This document shows positions 1 to 8,657 of a stretch of DNA of 64,000 nt, in pieces (positions within the stretch are counted from its first letter, which is position 1; the number at the start of each line of letters is the position of its first letter). Source of the stretch: Streptomyces sp. ALI-76-A (GTDB lineage Bacteria; Actinomycetota; Actinomycetes; Streptomycetales; Streptomycetaceae); the NCBI RefSeq assembly GCF_030287445.1, contig NZ_JASVWB010000002.1, positions 1,054,001-1,118,000 of the forward strand, read 5' to 3'. Position numbers and translations under genes: made by a program. The notes under the pieces are model-generated. The model worked only from the letters and a program-made list of their open reading frames with translations, was not told the origin of the DNA and did not search any database.

Positions 1-367
1 CGTGCGTGCCAGTCTTCTTGTAGATGCGCCGCAGGTGGGTCTTGATCGTGTCCTCGGAGAGGAACAGGTCCGCGCCGGTCTTCGCGTTGGACATGCCGCG
101 CGCCACGCGGACGATGACCTGCTTCTCGCGGGCGGTGAGCGGGTGCGTCAGCGAGGGCGGGAGCATCCCCAGGTCGCGCAGGTGGCCGCGCCTGCCCCGG
201 TGGAACGCCGCCTCCAAGTGGGGCATGACGGCCCGCAGGTAGGTGGCGACGACGTTGCGCTGCGACAGCCAGGCCGCCCGCGTCTTCTCTGTGGCGTCGG
301 CCAGGTCGTGGGTCAGTTCCTCGCGCCAGGTCGGGGGGCGCGTCTCGGTGGGTTGGGCTGAGGACAT
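1..367 (-). CDS. LuxR-type helix-turn-helix regulator, 3' end outside window
   Basis: Read leftward from an ATG at 367, the frame is open to the window edge (122 residues). The last 50 or so residues match the LuxR/GerE DNA-binding domain: LTAREKQV begins the domain, then a turn and a recognition helix around SEDTIKTHLRRIYKKTG. No receiver or sensor domain precedes it, so this is a short stand-alone regulator, or the missing part holds only the last helix. The first 70 residues are polar and unrecognised. It lies at the downstream end of the leftward run of small genes. Family assignment is firm; target unknown. Confidence 0.8.
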   Translation of the reverse strand, partial: MSSAQPTETRPPTWREELTHDLADATEKTRAAWLSQRNVVATYLRAVMPHLEAAFHRGRRGHLRDLGMLPPSLTHPLTAREKQVIVRVARGMSNAKTGADLFLSEDTIKTHLRRIYKKTGTH

Positions 368-790
368 GTCAGCGCTCCTTGCGCTTACGGAACTTCAAGA
401 ATTGCTGGCCGCGCGGAGCATCGGTTCGGCCAGGGCTTGGCCCGCCTCGGGGCGGCAGTTGGGAGACGGGCGCGTCGTCTGGTGGGTGACGGGCGCGTCG
501 TCCCGGGAACGGGGTCGGCCGTCGGCGCCCCGCTCGGGTCCTGCTCATCGGTGTCGATCAGCCCGCCACGCACGGAGGCTCGTGCGTGCACCTGCACTCG
601 GCCCACGGGCACGGTGCCCGGCCAGCCGAAGTGGCGCTCTGCGGGCGGCGGGGCCGCTGGAGGCCGGGGCCGCGGACGTAGTCAGGGACGTCGCTCACCA
701 CAGCACTCGTCCACTCCGCGGTCGTTGACCGAGGTGCCGGGATCGTCGACCGTGCGCGGCTGCCGCTCGAACGTCGGCGGCCCTTCCAGC

Positions 791-986
791 TCACCGCAAG
801 GTGCCGAGCGTCACGGGCTTGCCCGCCTCGGCGAGGGCCTTGAGGGGGGCGGGTGATGCGCGGTTCGTCGTAGCCCACCTGAATGGCGCGTGTGGCCATC
901 GAGCGAACGCCGTGGAAGCTGTGCAGCGGGTACTAGTCGCAGAAGCCTTTGGCGACCTTCATGGCGCGCTGGCTCACGGTCGGCAC
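791..986 (-). pseudogene. degenerate coding remnant
   Basis: The leftward frame from 986 reads like coding sequence (VSQRAMKVAKGF, then YPLHSFHGVRSMATRAIQVGYDE) but has an in-frame TAG near 935. It also needs a one-base shift in a run of six G on the + strand near 844-849 to continue as LKALAEAGKPVTLGTLR and stop at 791. Further coding-like scraps in changing frames continue to about 390. I cannot name the ancestor. The rest of 368-1082 holds no intact gene; 1021-1140 carries short imperfect repeats of GGCGCCTGAT / GGCGCCGGATTATCAGGCGC. Confidence 0.35.
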
Positions 987-1082
987 GCTGCCGCCTGGGG
1001 CGGCAGAACCCGAAGGGTTCTCTATGTGGTTACCGTCTCTGTCTATGAGCGCCTGGTTTACCGGCGCCTGATTTCCCGTCCC

Positions 1083-1301
1083 TCATGGCCCCGATTCCGG
1101 CGGATTCTCTGGCGCCGGATTATCAGGCGCTGGTTGCTCGCCCTGAAGCAGCTCCGCGTCATCACACACGACCTGCTCGTGCCGGAAGGTGCCCTTGTCG
1201 GTGCGCTCCCTGGTCCGCTCAGGTAGCCGAACTCCTCCAACGGCGGCCTGGGTGGTCTCGTATCCGGCCTCTTCGAGGTGGTGCTTGAGCTGGTTGACCA
1301 A
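1083..1301 (-). CDS. short ORF, unknown function
   Basis: 72 codons from a TTG start. The N-terminal part (VNQLKHHLEEAGYETTQAAVGGVRL) has good coding character, with an amphipathic helix and GC-rich third positions. The tail is acidic and proline-rich. The frame stays open upstream to the stop of the preceding gene at 1333, and readable residues (ARTTHNLQHL) continue there without an ATG or GTG. Either the start is unusual or the original start was lost by a small indel. It would be the last member of the leftward run that ends with the 386-residue protein. No family recognised. Confidence 0.35.
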   Translation of the reverse strand: MVNQLKHHLEEAGYETTQAAVGGVRLPERTRERTDKGTFRHEQVVCDDAELLQGEQPAPDNPAPENPPESGP

Positions 1302-1332
1302 GTGCTGCAGGTTATGGGTCGTGCGAGCACTG

Positions 1333-2493
1333 TCAGTCCTCGTTCTCCTCTTCGCTGGCCCTGCCGATCTCTTCGTCGATGTACGCCGAGAGGAACTTGC
1401 TCGACAGCGGGTCGAAGCTGTACCGCCCTAACCAGCGCTTGAGGTACTCGACGGGCTCAGCGTTGCCGGGTTCGTCACGCACCTTGCCGATAGCCTCGGC
1501 GATCCACTTGGGGGTGTCCGTGCCGGGCCACTCCGGCGAGGTGCCCAGGCCGAGCGCGATCGCGTCGACCACGTCGGCGTCAGTGAGGGGCGTGCTGGCG
1601 CCGACCGGCGCATACGGGATCTCTCCGCCGAGCCGAGTGGCGACTTCATCCACCGAAGCCAGTTTACTGATCTGCTCTACCAGCGTTCCAATCTCATCCG
1701 GCTCACCCGTCAACGCGAGTTCTCCGAGGTCCTCCAGCTTGGTCACCAGGTCATACGACGGCTCCTCACGCAGCGCCAGGGCGAGAGCAACGAACGTTGC
1801 CGCCCGGCACTGGGCGTTGGCCGTCTTCAGCGCGGCGACTCGCTGGGTGAGGTCCTGACTCTGTGCCGGGCCTCGACTGAGTCGAGCCCGCAGCCGCTCC
1901 AGCTCGGCGATCTCGCTCGGTGCGAGCCAGGCCGCGACCTTCCGGCGCGTCTCTGGGTCGAAGCGCAGCGCCACGGGCCGCCCGTCCTCGGTGACCGCGC
2001 CGACCGTGAAGACCGGCTCTTCCTCCGAGGCTGGCTCCATGGCGACGTCGTACCGCGACACGACCAGCGGTTCGGGCTCTGGGCGGCTTCCCTTCTCCTT
2101 GGCCATGGCCTGGACGATCGCCCGGCAACGGCGCACCGTGTCGGCATAGGAACCGGCGTTGAACATGCCCTTCAACTCGTCGGGCAGCTTCATCGCGGCG
2201 AACTGCTCGTCGACCTCGCGCAGGACCGAGACGCGATCGAGGCGGCGCAGCGCGGCAACGATAGTCTCGGTCGACGGCATGCCGGTGTCGACGAACTCAA
2301 CATCGGGGTCCATGTAGGCGGCAGCCCACACCGACCAGCCCTTCGCGGTGCCGACCTCGCGGATCTTCACGGACCACTCGCGCAGCAACTCTGCGTCGGA
2401 AGCCGCCACCAGTGCTTCGGGCGTCTGGGGGGCGGCGTCGTGCCGCTCGGCCCACTGTCGGAGGATCCCGATGAGTGTGTCGCGGGCGGTCAC
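1333..2493 (-). CDS. 386-residue unknown protein
   Basis: Starts with GTG at 2493, which overlaps the stop of the upstream gene in a GTGA motif, so translation is probably coupled. It is a soluble, mostly helical, acidic protein with no signal peptide or membrane segment. A central Glu/Arg-rich helix (about residues 190-215) could form a short coiled coil. I recognise no catalytic motif. It is the largest and last clear product of the 4.6-1.3 kb leftward run, so it is probably an accessory protein of the mobile element. Confidence 0.75.
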   Translation of the reverse strand: MTARDTLIGILRQWAERHDAAPQTPEALVAASDAELLREWSVKIREVGTAKGWSVWAAAYMDPDVEFVDTGMPSTETIVAALRRLDRVSVLREVDEQFAAMKLPDELKGMFNAGSYADTVRRCRAIVQAMAKEKGSRPEPEPLVVSRYDVAMEPASEEEPVFTVGAVTEDGRPVALRFDPETRRKVAAWLAPSEIAELERLRARLSRGPAQSQDLTQRVAALKTANAQCRAATFVALALALREEPSYDLVTKLEDLGELALTGEPDEIGTLVEQISKLASVDEVATRLGGEIPYAPVGASTPLTDADVVDAIALGLGTSPEWPGTDTPKWIAEAIGKVRDEPGNAEPVEYLKRWLGRYSFDPLSSKFLSAYIDEEIGRASEEENED

Positions 2494-2873
2494 TGGGTCT
2501 TACCTCCCTCGGCTTCGTCGAGGATGAGCGCGGCGGCCTGCTTGGCGGACAGCAACCCGTTCCGCTCGGACACGGCGCGGCGGATCCGCTCGGCCTCGGC
2601 CGTGTGGCCGTGGGCGTCGAGCAGCTCGGCGGCGTGCGTGCCGTGCATACCCCGCCGGGTCTTGGTGGCGTCGAGGATGAGGCGGACGGCTGGGTTGCCG
2701 TCGATTTGGGCCTGGTTCCATGCGGCGGTACGTCCTCGGTGCACCTGGGAGTTGCGGGCGCGGGTGCCGCCGTGGCTCGTGCACAGTTCGCCGGCCGCCG
2801 AGCCGCAGTCCGGGCAGGCGACGGCGAGCGGCGGCAGGTTCTCACGCTGCCAGTCGTTCGGGGTCAGGTCCAT
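2490..2873 (-). CDS. zinc-finger protein of the actinobacterial phage/plasmid type
   Basis: 127 residues from ATG at 2873. Near residue 20 begins a knuckle CPDCGSAAGELC, followed by GG, HRGR and Trp. This matches the CPxC-x(7)-C...H signature common in actinobacterial phages and plasmids and assumed to bind zinc. The rest is helical, with no catalytic motif. Its ATG overlaps the upstream stop by one base (TGATG) and its stop overlaps the next GTG, so it is locked into the small-gene operon. Function unknown; nucleic-acid or protein binding is an inference from the knuckle. Confidence 0.75.
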   Translation of the reverse strand: MDLTPNDWQRENLPPLAVACPDCGSAAGELCTSHGGTRARNSQVHRGRTAAWNQAQIDGNPAVRLILDATKTRRGMHGTHAAELLDAHGHTAEAERIRRAVSERNGLLSAKQAAALILDEAEGGKTQ

Positions 2874-3091
2874 CAGGCGTCGCCGCCCTTCTGCCTGGGC
2901 TTCCAGACGCTGGCCACCTTGACCCACTCATCGTAGTCGGCGAGCGGCATACCGCCCTCGTCAGCGCTGTGGTCGTTCAGCGCGGTCGCGGCAGCGAGGA
3001 TCTGGGCAACGTCGTCGCCGATCTGGCGGCCGTCCCTGACGGAGCGCACCAGTTCTTCAGCGCGGTGGTAGTTCTCGGGGCCTGTGGCCAT
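2873..3091 (-). CDS. 72-residue unknown protein
   Basis: Begins MATGPENYHRAEELV at 3091. An upstream in-frame extension exists but reads as a shadow of the overlapping gene, so this ATG, which overlaps the previous stop (TGATG), is preferred. The product is a small, acidic, helical protein resembling the many short Streptomyces prophage or plasmid proteins beginning with a GPENY/HYREAE-type motif. No membrane segment or metal site is visible. Its place between two Cys-containing proteins and tight coupling on both sides support expression from one transcript. Confidence 0.7.
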   Translation of the reverse strand: MATGPENYHRAEELVRSVRDGRQIGDDVAQILAAATALNDHSADEGGMPLADYDEWVKVASVWKPRQKGGDA

Positions 3092-3738
3092 CAGTCGTTC
3101 TCCTTTGCGGTGTTGCGCGGCTGGGGTGCGCCGTCGGGCTGATGTGGGCAGCTGGACGTGGCGTCTTCGAGTCCGAGAGCCTGGCGGGCGAGGGCGAGCA
3201 GGCTGTCCAGGTCCGGGCCCGCTGCCGGGCGGATGGGCCGCTTGCGCAGCACGGGCACGTCCAGATCGACGCCCAGCAGTTGGCCGGGGTGCTCCGGGTC
3301 GGTCTTCACGCGGTACGAGCCGGGTGTGATCCACCAGGCGTCGAAGGCGTCGGCGGGACGTCCGGCACGCGGTCCGTGGCCCGCTTCGGCGACCCCGGGC
3401 AGGCCCAACGACGCGGGCGTGGCCCGGTAGCGGGTGGCCTCCCCCGACAACATCGGACAGGCGCGCACGCTGTACGCGAGGCATTCCGGGTGCATGCCGG
3501 GCTCGCCGGTGTACCCGACGCGCACATCAGCAGGCCGCACCGCGAGACAGATCCGCTCATTGAAGCTCTGCCCGCAGACCTGGCAGCGCCGTTCGGCCAG
3601 TGCCCGGTCGCGCCGGTCTTTGTCGAGCGCCCCAAACAGGTACCGGCCGCCGGCGTGCAGCGTGATCCACGGGACGACCAGGCCGCCCAGGGTTGGACGG
3701 CCCGCGCACCGTATCGGCACAGGCAGCTCTGCGGTCAC
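3091..3738 (-). CDS. 215-residue Cys-rich unknown protein
   Basis: GTG start at 3738 overlapping the previous stop (GTGA). After a short N-terminus there is CQVCGQ at about residue 52, then CLAV, HPECLAY and ACPM. These Cys/His pairs could bind one or two zinc ions. The middle carries RPADVRVGYTGEPG and the C-terminal third is Pro/Asp/Arg-rich with a second CPH motif near the end. I recall similar sequences in Streptomyces phages and plasmids without known function. No enzyme motif is seen. Confidence 0.7.
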   Translation of the reverse strand: MTAELPVPIRCAGRPTLGGLVVPWITLHAGGRYLFGALDKDRRDRALAERRCQVCGQSFNERICLAVRPADVRVGYTGEPGMHPECLAYSVRACPMLSGEATRYRATPASLGLPGVAEAGHGPRAGRPADAFDAWWITPGSYRVKTDPEHPGQLLGVDLDVPVLRKRPIRPAAGPDLDSLLALARQALGLEDATSSCPHQPDGAPQPRNTAKEND

Positions 3739-3962
3739 CGGTCGTCTCCTTGCGCGTCACGTGGGTGGGGTGCGTCGCCCTCCTTGCCGGGCCAGTCGTG
3801 GGGCCATGGCACGCCACACCAGCAGCGGCGCGTCTCCCGGTCGAAAGGCGGCGCCTCGTGGGCGGACGGTTCGCGGTTGTCGCGGAAGCGGACCCGCCGC
3901 CACTTCGCGGCGGCCGAGTTCGCCGCCGCGGTGACGGCACGCTCGCGCTTCGGGTCGGCCAC
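3735..3962 (-). CDS. 75-residue unknown protein with CWCG motif
   Basis: GTG start at 3962, chosen because it lies just after the stop of the upstream reading frame and opens a clean frame: ADPKRERAVTAAANSAAAKW, then basic residues and CWCGVPWPHDW near residue 50. The C-terminus is acidic. Its stop overlaps the next gene's GTG (GTGA). The N-terminal half is a likely basic helix; the CWCG plus His residues may hold a metal. Function unknown. Confidence 0.6.
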   Translation of the reverse strand: MADPKRERAVTAAANSAAAKWRRVRFRDNREPSAHEAPPFDRETRRCWCGVPWPHDWPGKEGDAPHPRDAQGDDR

Positions 3963-3967
3963 CGCGC

Positions 3968-4341
3968 TCAGTCCTCGAATCCGGGCAGGCCGCGGGTGTC
4001 CAGGCCCATGGCGGACGTAGTGGAGTGCAGGTGGGCATGGCCTCGTTGAGGAGTTCCGCGGCCTCCTTGGCGTTGGCCAGGGCGGCACGCATGTGTTTCA
4101 CGGCCTCGTCGGCGTCGCCGCCGCCGTCGATGGCCACGCGGCCGTGCACGTACGTACGCATGACGGGGTTGATGGCCTGTTCGAGGGCCTGGGGCAGCAT
4201 GCTCACCAGGTGCGAGAGGGCGCCGAGGGCGGTGTATGAGGCGCTGGGGTACGCCCAGCCCGTGCCGGTGGCGCGGGAGGCGTGGTTGAACTGGCGGACG
4301 TTCTTGGCCGCCTGGGAAAGGCTGTAGGCGGGTTCGGTCAT
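3968..4341 (-). pseudogene. unknown small protein, frameshifted near its end
   Basis: From ATG at 4341 about 100 residues read well (helical, with RTYVHGRVAIDGGGDADEAV in the middle) up to ELLNEAMP. The natural continuation, HLHSTTSAMGLDTRGLPGFED and stop, is in another frame; the switch is needed at about 4032, where one C seems missing from a CCC run. Read through without the shift, the tail becomes low-complexity Arg/Pro. The repaired product would be about 124 residues and would end at 3968, just ahead of the next GTG. Family unknown. The shift may be a real lesion or a consensus error. Confidence 0.6.
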
Positions 4342-4346
4342 GGTCG

Positions 4347-4640
4347 TTATTCCTTGGTGCCGGTGAGGTCGTCGGGGGTGCAGCGGTAGCCATCGGCGGC
4401 GAAGGACACCTCGTCGGGCACCGGGCCCTGGAAGTGCTCTTCACCGGGCTCGTCGCCGTCGGCGTGGGCGTCGATCCACTCATCGGCGGCCTGCTCGGCA
4501 CCGAAGGCGCGCAGCAGCTCGGCGAGCGTCTCGACCTCGGCACAGTTGAGGGCGGCGGCCACGTCGGAGGTGAGCCGACAGCACCAGGTGTCGGTGAAGG
4601 CGTGCGCGACGTCGGCCGGGATGGTGACGGTGTCGGCCAT
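4347..4640 (-). CDS. 97-residue acidic unknown protein
   Basis: ATG at 4640, preceded by CGGAG at suitable spacing. Strongly acidic, with a helical N-terminal half (around AALNCAEVETLAELL) and a disordered-looking tail. The gene ends five bases before the next ATG, whose Shine-Dalgarno-like AAGGA lies inside its last codons. It appears to be the first gene of the tightly coupled run extending to 1333. No domain recognised. Small acidic proteins in such positions are often phage-type inhibitors, but nothing here shows that. Confidence 0.65.
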   Translation of the reverse strand: MADTVTIPADVAHAFTDTWCCRLTSDVAAALNCAEVETLAELLRAFGAEQAADEWIDAHADGDEPGEEHFQGPVPDEVSFAADGYRCTPDDLTGTKE

Positions 4641-4725
4641 GGCGGGCTCCGGTGGATGGGTGGGGCCCGGCTCCGCGGAAGCGAGTCGGTTGGGTCGCGT
4701 GTCCGGCCGCCGGGCTGTCGGGAGG

Positions 4726-5157
4726 TCAGATGTGGCAGTCCACGACGACGACCCAGGCGTCCTCGGGCAGTTCGTCGAGGTAGGCGTTCGCGCGGGCGTT
4801 GTAGACGATCCGGTCGTCCTCGGTGTCGCTGCTCATGCCGAACCAGCCCATCCGGCCTGGCTCCAGCCAGCGGCCTTCCAGGTCGAGCAGTGCGGAGCCG
4901 GGGACGGCGGCCTCCGAGACGTGGCGCACGTATGTCTCGCGGTCGATGGAGAACTCGCCGATCACGGCGTTGTGCCAGCGGAACTCCTCGGACTGGCGGG
5001 CCTTGAGCACGCGGGGCTGAGACCCGTAGTCCTGACGGGCCCGGTCGATGGTGTAGCCGTCCGTGTCACCGAGGTGGCGCTCAAGGAAGTGGGACCAGGG
5101 CTGGGCGTCTGGCAGGCCGTCGACGAGCGCCGTCCAGGCGTCGTACGGCTCGCTCAC
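4726..5157 (-). CDS. 143-residue unknown acidic protein
   Basis: GTG start at 5157. The protein is rich in Trp, Tyr and Asp, with an alpha/beta look; segments such as WHNAVIGEFSIDRETYVRH and the final AWVVVVDCHI suggest a beta-sheet core. The frame remains open upstream past 5290 with coding-like residues (GQLDFDALGKIKTAE) but no start codon. An original, longer N-terminus may therefore have been cut when the LacI-type gene came to lie at 5291. No function recognised. Confidence 0.6.
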   Translation of the reverse strand: MSEPYDAWTALVDGLPDAQPWSHFLERHLGDTDGYTIDRARQDYGSQPRVLKARQSEEFRWHNAVIGEFSIDRETYVRHVSEAAVPGSALLDLEGRWLEPGRMGWFGMSSDTEDDRIVYNARANAYLDELPEDAWVVVVDCHI

Positions 5158-5290
5158 CTCGGCGGTCTTGATCTTCCCGAGGGCGTCGAAGTCGAGTTGT
5201 CCGCGCGGGCCGCCCTCGACCCGACCGGGCTCGCCCTTAGGGCCCCAGGCGCTCGCGCGGGCCTTGGGCCCGTCGGTGACCGCCCGTACC

Positions 5291-6406
5291 CTACCCCTCC
5301 TCCGGCCACCGCGGCGGGCTGACTGTCGTGCGCGGCGCGCGGCGCTGGGACGAGGTACGCACGATCAGCTCGGTCGGTATCACCTGCTCGACCGGGTGAT
5401 CAGAGTCCACCCCTTCGATGGTGTCGATGAGGAGCTGGACCACCGTCGTGCCGATGCGGCGCGGCTTGAGGGACAGTGTGGTGATGGGCGGTTCGGTGCT
5501 GGCGTAGACGGTGGATTCGCTGCAGCAGACCAGAAGCAGGTCGTCCGGCACCCGCAGCCCGTAGCGGCGGGCGGCGGCGAGCAGGTCGGTGCCGTTGGGA
5601 TCGAACAGGCCGTAGACGACGTCGGGACGGTCGGACCGGGCCAGCAGCCGGTCGGCGGCGACGGCGCCCGCGCACGGGTCGTGCGCCGGGTAGGCCTCGT
5701 ACACCGGATCCTGGCCCACGCGCTCGCACCAGTGCAGGTAGGCGGTGGTCGACAGATGGGTGTAGGTGTCCGTGGTGGTCCCGGTCAGCAGGCCGATGCG
5801 GCGGGCTCCGGCGTCGGCCAGGTGGTCGAGGATGCCGAGGACGGCGGCTTCGTGGTCGTTGTCGACCCAGGCGGTGACCGGGAGCGTGCCGGCCGGGCGG
5901 CCGTCGGAGACGACCGGTAAACCCTGGCGGACCAGTTCGCTGACGACCGGGTCCTGGTCGGACGGGTCGATGACCACGGTGCCGTCGAGGGCGACGTTCG
6001 ACCAGACGTCATGGCGGGAGGTCGCCGGGAGGATGACGAGGGCGTAGCCGCGGGCGAGCGCGGCGGAGGTGGCGGCCCGCGCCATCTCCGCGAAATACGC
6101 GAACTCCGTGAAGGTGAAAGGTTCATCCCCGTACGTCGTCACGGTCAGACCGATCAGTCCCGACTTGCCGGTACGGAGCGTGCGGGCCGCGGCCGAGGGG
6201 CGGTGCCCCAGTCGGTCGGCGACCTCGCGGACATGTCGTCGGGTGGCGTCCGGGAGCCGGCCCTTCCCGTTGAGGGCGTCGGAGACGGTCGTGATGGAGA
6301 CTCCGGCGGCGGCGACGTCTCTGATGCCCGCTCGTCCCGGCCGGCTGCCTCGCCGTGAGGTTTCCGCGCGGCTCACCTGGTGCTTCCCTGCGTGCGGGTC
6401 GTCCAC
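5291..6406 (-). CDS. LacI/GalR-family transcriptional regulator
   Basis: 371 residues from GTG at 6406 (an internal start near residue 12 is also possible). The N-terminal LacI helix-turn-helix is clear: IRDVAAAGVSITTVSDALNG, then the hinge-helix region RPSAAARTLRTGKSG. A type I periplasmic-binding-protein fold follows (GLIGLTV, VVIDPSD, RIGLLTGTT, VYGLFDPNGTDLL). Such proteins bind a small ligand, usually a sugar, and repress nearby catabolic genes. No transport or catabolic gene is adjacent, so its target is probably elsewhere or it was acquired alone. The C-terminal tail is basic and extended. Confidence 0.9.
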   Translation of the reverse strand: MDDPHAGKHQVSRAETSRRGSRPGRAGIRDVAAAGVSITTVSDALNGKGRLPDATRRHVREVADRLGHRPSAAARTLRTGKSGLIGLTVTTYGDEPFTFTEFAYFAEMARAATSAALARGYALVILPATSRHDVWSNVALDGTVVIDPSDQDPVVSELVRQGLPVVSDGRPAGTLPVTAWVDNDHEAAVLGILDHLADAGARRIGLLTGTTTDTYTHLSTTAYLHWCERVGQDPVYEAYPAHDPCAGAVAADRLLARSDRPDVVYGLFDPNGTDLLAAARRYGLRVPDDLLLVCCSESTVYASTEPPITTLSLKPRRIGTTVVQLLIDTIEGVDSDHPVEQVIPTELIVRTSSQRRAPRTTVSPPRWPEEG

Positions 6407-6449
6407 AGAGCGCTATCCATGAGTTTGCTCCTGATGTGTGTCGGGGTGG

Positions 6450-6794
6450 TCAATACTTCTTGCGCCGGCGCGCGAGACGCCAGCGGTAGAGGGAGGTCGG
6501 CACGCGGTTGGACTTCCGCCGGTTGTGCCGGCGGCAGAGCATCTGGCCGTTCCACAGCTCAGTCGCCCCGCCGCGGCTCCAGGGGTGTATGTGATCGGCC
6601 TCGGTTCCCGGTGCCGGGCACCGGAACCAGAGGGGCGGTTTGTGCTCGCACCGGCCGTTGGCCTGGCGGATGAGTTGCTGCTTCTGGGGCCAGCTGAAGA
6701 GCCGGGTGGGATCACGCCAGCGCCGCTTACGGCCAACGCCGGCGGCGAGGCACAGGATGCCGAGCGCGGCAACGGCTAGGCAGGCGAGCAGCAC
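6450..6794 (-). CDS. HNH endonuclease with N-terminal membrane helix
   Basis: 114 residues. Residues 2-21 are a hydrophobic segment (LLACLAVAALGILCLAAGVG) followed by basic residues, as in a single-pass membrane anchor with the rest inside the cell. The C-terminal half is an HNH module: NGRCEH, a second Cys, ADHIHPWSRGG (catalytic His pair), WNGQMLCRRHN (Asn/His and second Cys pair), then a basic tail. HNH enzymes cut DNA using a metal. Small HNH genes are common in phages and plasmids; one tied to the membrane is unusual and could act on entering DNA. The domain call is firm, the membrane topology inferred. Confidence 0.85.
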   Translation of the reverse strand: MLLACLAVAALGILCLAAGVGRKRRWRDPTRLFSWPQKQQLIRQANGRCEHKPPLWFRCPAPGTEADHIHPWSRGGATELWNGQMLCRRHNRRKSNRVPTSLYRWRLARRRKKY

Positions 6795-6816
6795 AGTCGG
6801 GCAGGCAGCATGGCGC

Positions 6817-7236
6817 TCAGTGCAGGTCGTTGCTGAAGGAGATCAGTTCACGGGCTACGACCAGGACGCCGGCCCAGCCAGCTGCTTCACAGTCGTCGGT
6901 GAGCCGCCGGACTTCAGTGCCCCGCGAGAGGTTCACGCTGCGGGCTCCATCGTGGACCTCGACCATGACGTAGGGCTCGTCGTTCTCGTTAGCGAGGACG
7001 GAGGTGTCCAGCCCAGGGACGAGTCCGGATTCACGCAGGGCCATCGCGACCAGATGGACGGTGGCGTTGAAATGCTCCGAGTCACAGAACGGTGTGGTGC
7101 CGTCTTCGAAACCATCGGGATCGATCAGCGGAATGGCTGCGAGAGCTGCTCTCTTCAGGGCCCGGGTGATCTCCTCGTGGGGCTTACGGTGCTCTGCGCT
7201 TATGTCGAGCTGGGAGACGATGGGACACTTGGGCAT
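6817..7236 (-). CDS. 139-residue unknown protein
   Basis: ATG at 7236. Soluble alpha/beta protein with no membrane segment. It has a central acidic patch (PDGFEDGTTPFCD) and a C-terminal part reading AGWAGVLVVARELISFSNDL. It lies 23 bases upstream of the HNH gene and may be co-transcribed with it. The 146 bases between it and the larger gene at 7383 show no gene. No family recognised. Confidence 0.65.
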   Translation of the reverse strand: MPKCPIVSQLDISAEHRKPHEEITRALKRAALAAIPLIDPDGFEDGTTPFCDSEHFNATVHLVAMALRESGLVPGLDTSVLANENDEPYVMVEVHDGARSVNLSRGTEVRRLTDDCEAAGWAGVLVVARELISFSNDLH

Positions 7237-7382
7237 GGTCGAAGGTTGCTTTCTGCATTGGGCGAGCCGGACAGCGAACTTCCGAGGAGACCGGAGTGGC
7301 TCCTCGGCGGTTCGGATGGGACGTCCTCAGAAGTCGGGTCGGCGTCAAGCACGTTGGCTCCGTGGGTCGGTCGGGGGTGGGG

Positions 7383-8585
7383 TCAGGAGTGGCGGGGAGC
7401 GGCCTGCCGGTCGTGGAAGTGGTCGATGACTGCGGCTGCGGCACCTTCGGGGGAACGGTAGGACTCGGTGATGCCGGGGCCGGTCCAGCGGCCGTCCACC
7501 GTGCGCTGGATAGGGCCGGTCTCGCTGTCGCCGACGCGGACCGAGCGGGTGCCGGCGTCGGACTCGGCGCCCAGATCGGCGTCCTGAAGAATGTGGAGGA
7601 TCGTGCGGACGCTGCCGTGGCGGCCGGCGTCCTCGAGCAGGAGGGCGGTGGCTTCCAGGCGCGCGCTCGTGTCGGTCGCAATGTTGGACAGTTCCTGCGC
7701 CAGGGCGTGGACTTCGGCCGCCGTGTCGGGGACGGCGCCGTCGACGCTGCGGGCCGCGGTGGCCAGTTCGTCCAGGGCGGAGGCGGTAGTACGGCAGACG
7801 GACCGGTTCTTCGCGCAGGGACCGCTCGGCAGCTGGGCTGCCCCATCGTCGAGCGCGCGGAGGGCGGCGTCCGGGAGGGAGGGAAGAGCGTGGAGGCTGG
7901 CCTGGAGGTCGCGGTAGGTGCGAAAGGCGGTGGCGAGGGCCTGGTCGGCGGCATGGGGGTCGGGGAAGGGGCCACCGAGGTTGGCGGGGGGCGCCGTAGC
8001 GGTGGCGCGGAGGCGGGCTGCGGCCAGTTCGGTGAAGGCCAGCAGGCGAGCGAGGGGGAAGGCCATCCATTCGCGCTCGTCACCGGTGGCCTGGGAAAGC
8101 AGGGCTCGGGCGGGTTCACGGATCTGGTCCAGGAGGCGGAGGACGCGCAGGCATCCGCTGCGGGTCCCAATGGCGAAGTGCTCCCGCACAATGGCCTCCA
8201 GGCCGTCGAGGATCGCGGCCACGTACTCCTGGCGCAAGGCGTGGAAGAAGTAGGCGCGGGCGGCCGAGTCGACGATCTCCTGGCGCTGGCGAGGGAGACG
8301 GGCGATCGCGGCCCGGGCCTCGGCGGCGCCGGCGTACGGATGCGGCTCCGTGCCAGCCGGGCCGTGCAGGGCGAAGTGGAACACCGCAACGTCCTCCGCC
8401 GCCCGCAGCGCGTCCGTGCGCCGGGGGCCGGTGTCGGCACCGGCGTGGCCGCGGTATCCGCCGCCGGCGGTAGCGACATGGCCTACGACCAGGTCGTGGG
8501 CGTCGACGACGTCGGCCGGCGCGGAGTCGTCGGCGGGCGGGCGCAGCCGGAACTCCGGGAACGCCTGGAGGACCTGGCTGTTCAT
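7383..8585 (-). CDS. 400-residue helical unknown protein
   Basis: ATG at 8585. An Ala/Leu/Arg/Glu-rich, almost entirely helical protein after a Pro/Asp-rich N-terminal 70 residues. Repeated heptad-like stretches between residues 90 and 330 suggest coiled-coil or four-helix packing. The last 50 residues turn beta-like (RSVRVGDSETG, DGRWTGPGITESYRS). No catalytic motif or membrane helix. It follows the AAA+ ATPase and the tiny ORF at 8658-8798 in the same direction, so it could be a partner or substrate of that ATPase; this is positional inference only. Confidence 0.7.
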   Translation of the reverse strand: MNSQVLQAFPEFRLRPPADDSAPADVVDAHDLVVGHVATAGGGYRGHAGADTGPRRTDALRAAEDVAVFHFALHGPAGTEPHPYAGAAEARAAIARLPRQRQEIVDSAARAYFFHALRQEYVAAILDGLEAIVREHFAIGTRSGCLRVLRLLDQIREPARALLSQATGDEREWMAFPLARLLAFTELAAARLRATATAPPANLGGPFPDPHAADQALATAFRTYRDLQASLHALPSLPDAALRALDDGAAQLPSGPCAKNRSVCRTTASALDELATAARSVDGAVPDTAAEVHALAQELSNIATDTSARLEATALLLEDAGRHGSVRTILHILQDADLGAESDAGTRSVRVGDSETGPIQRTVDGRWTGPGITESYRSPEGAAAAVIDHFHDRQAAPRHS

Positions 8586-8657
8586 GTATCTCCTCGGGTG
8601 GTGGCCGCCGGACCGGCGTGGGTTGGATGCGCCGGCCTGGGGTGGCGAGCGGATGGG

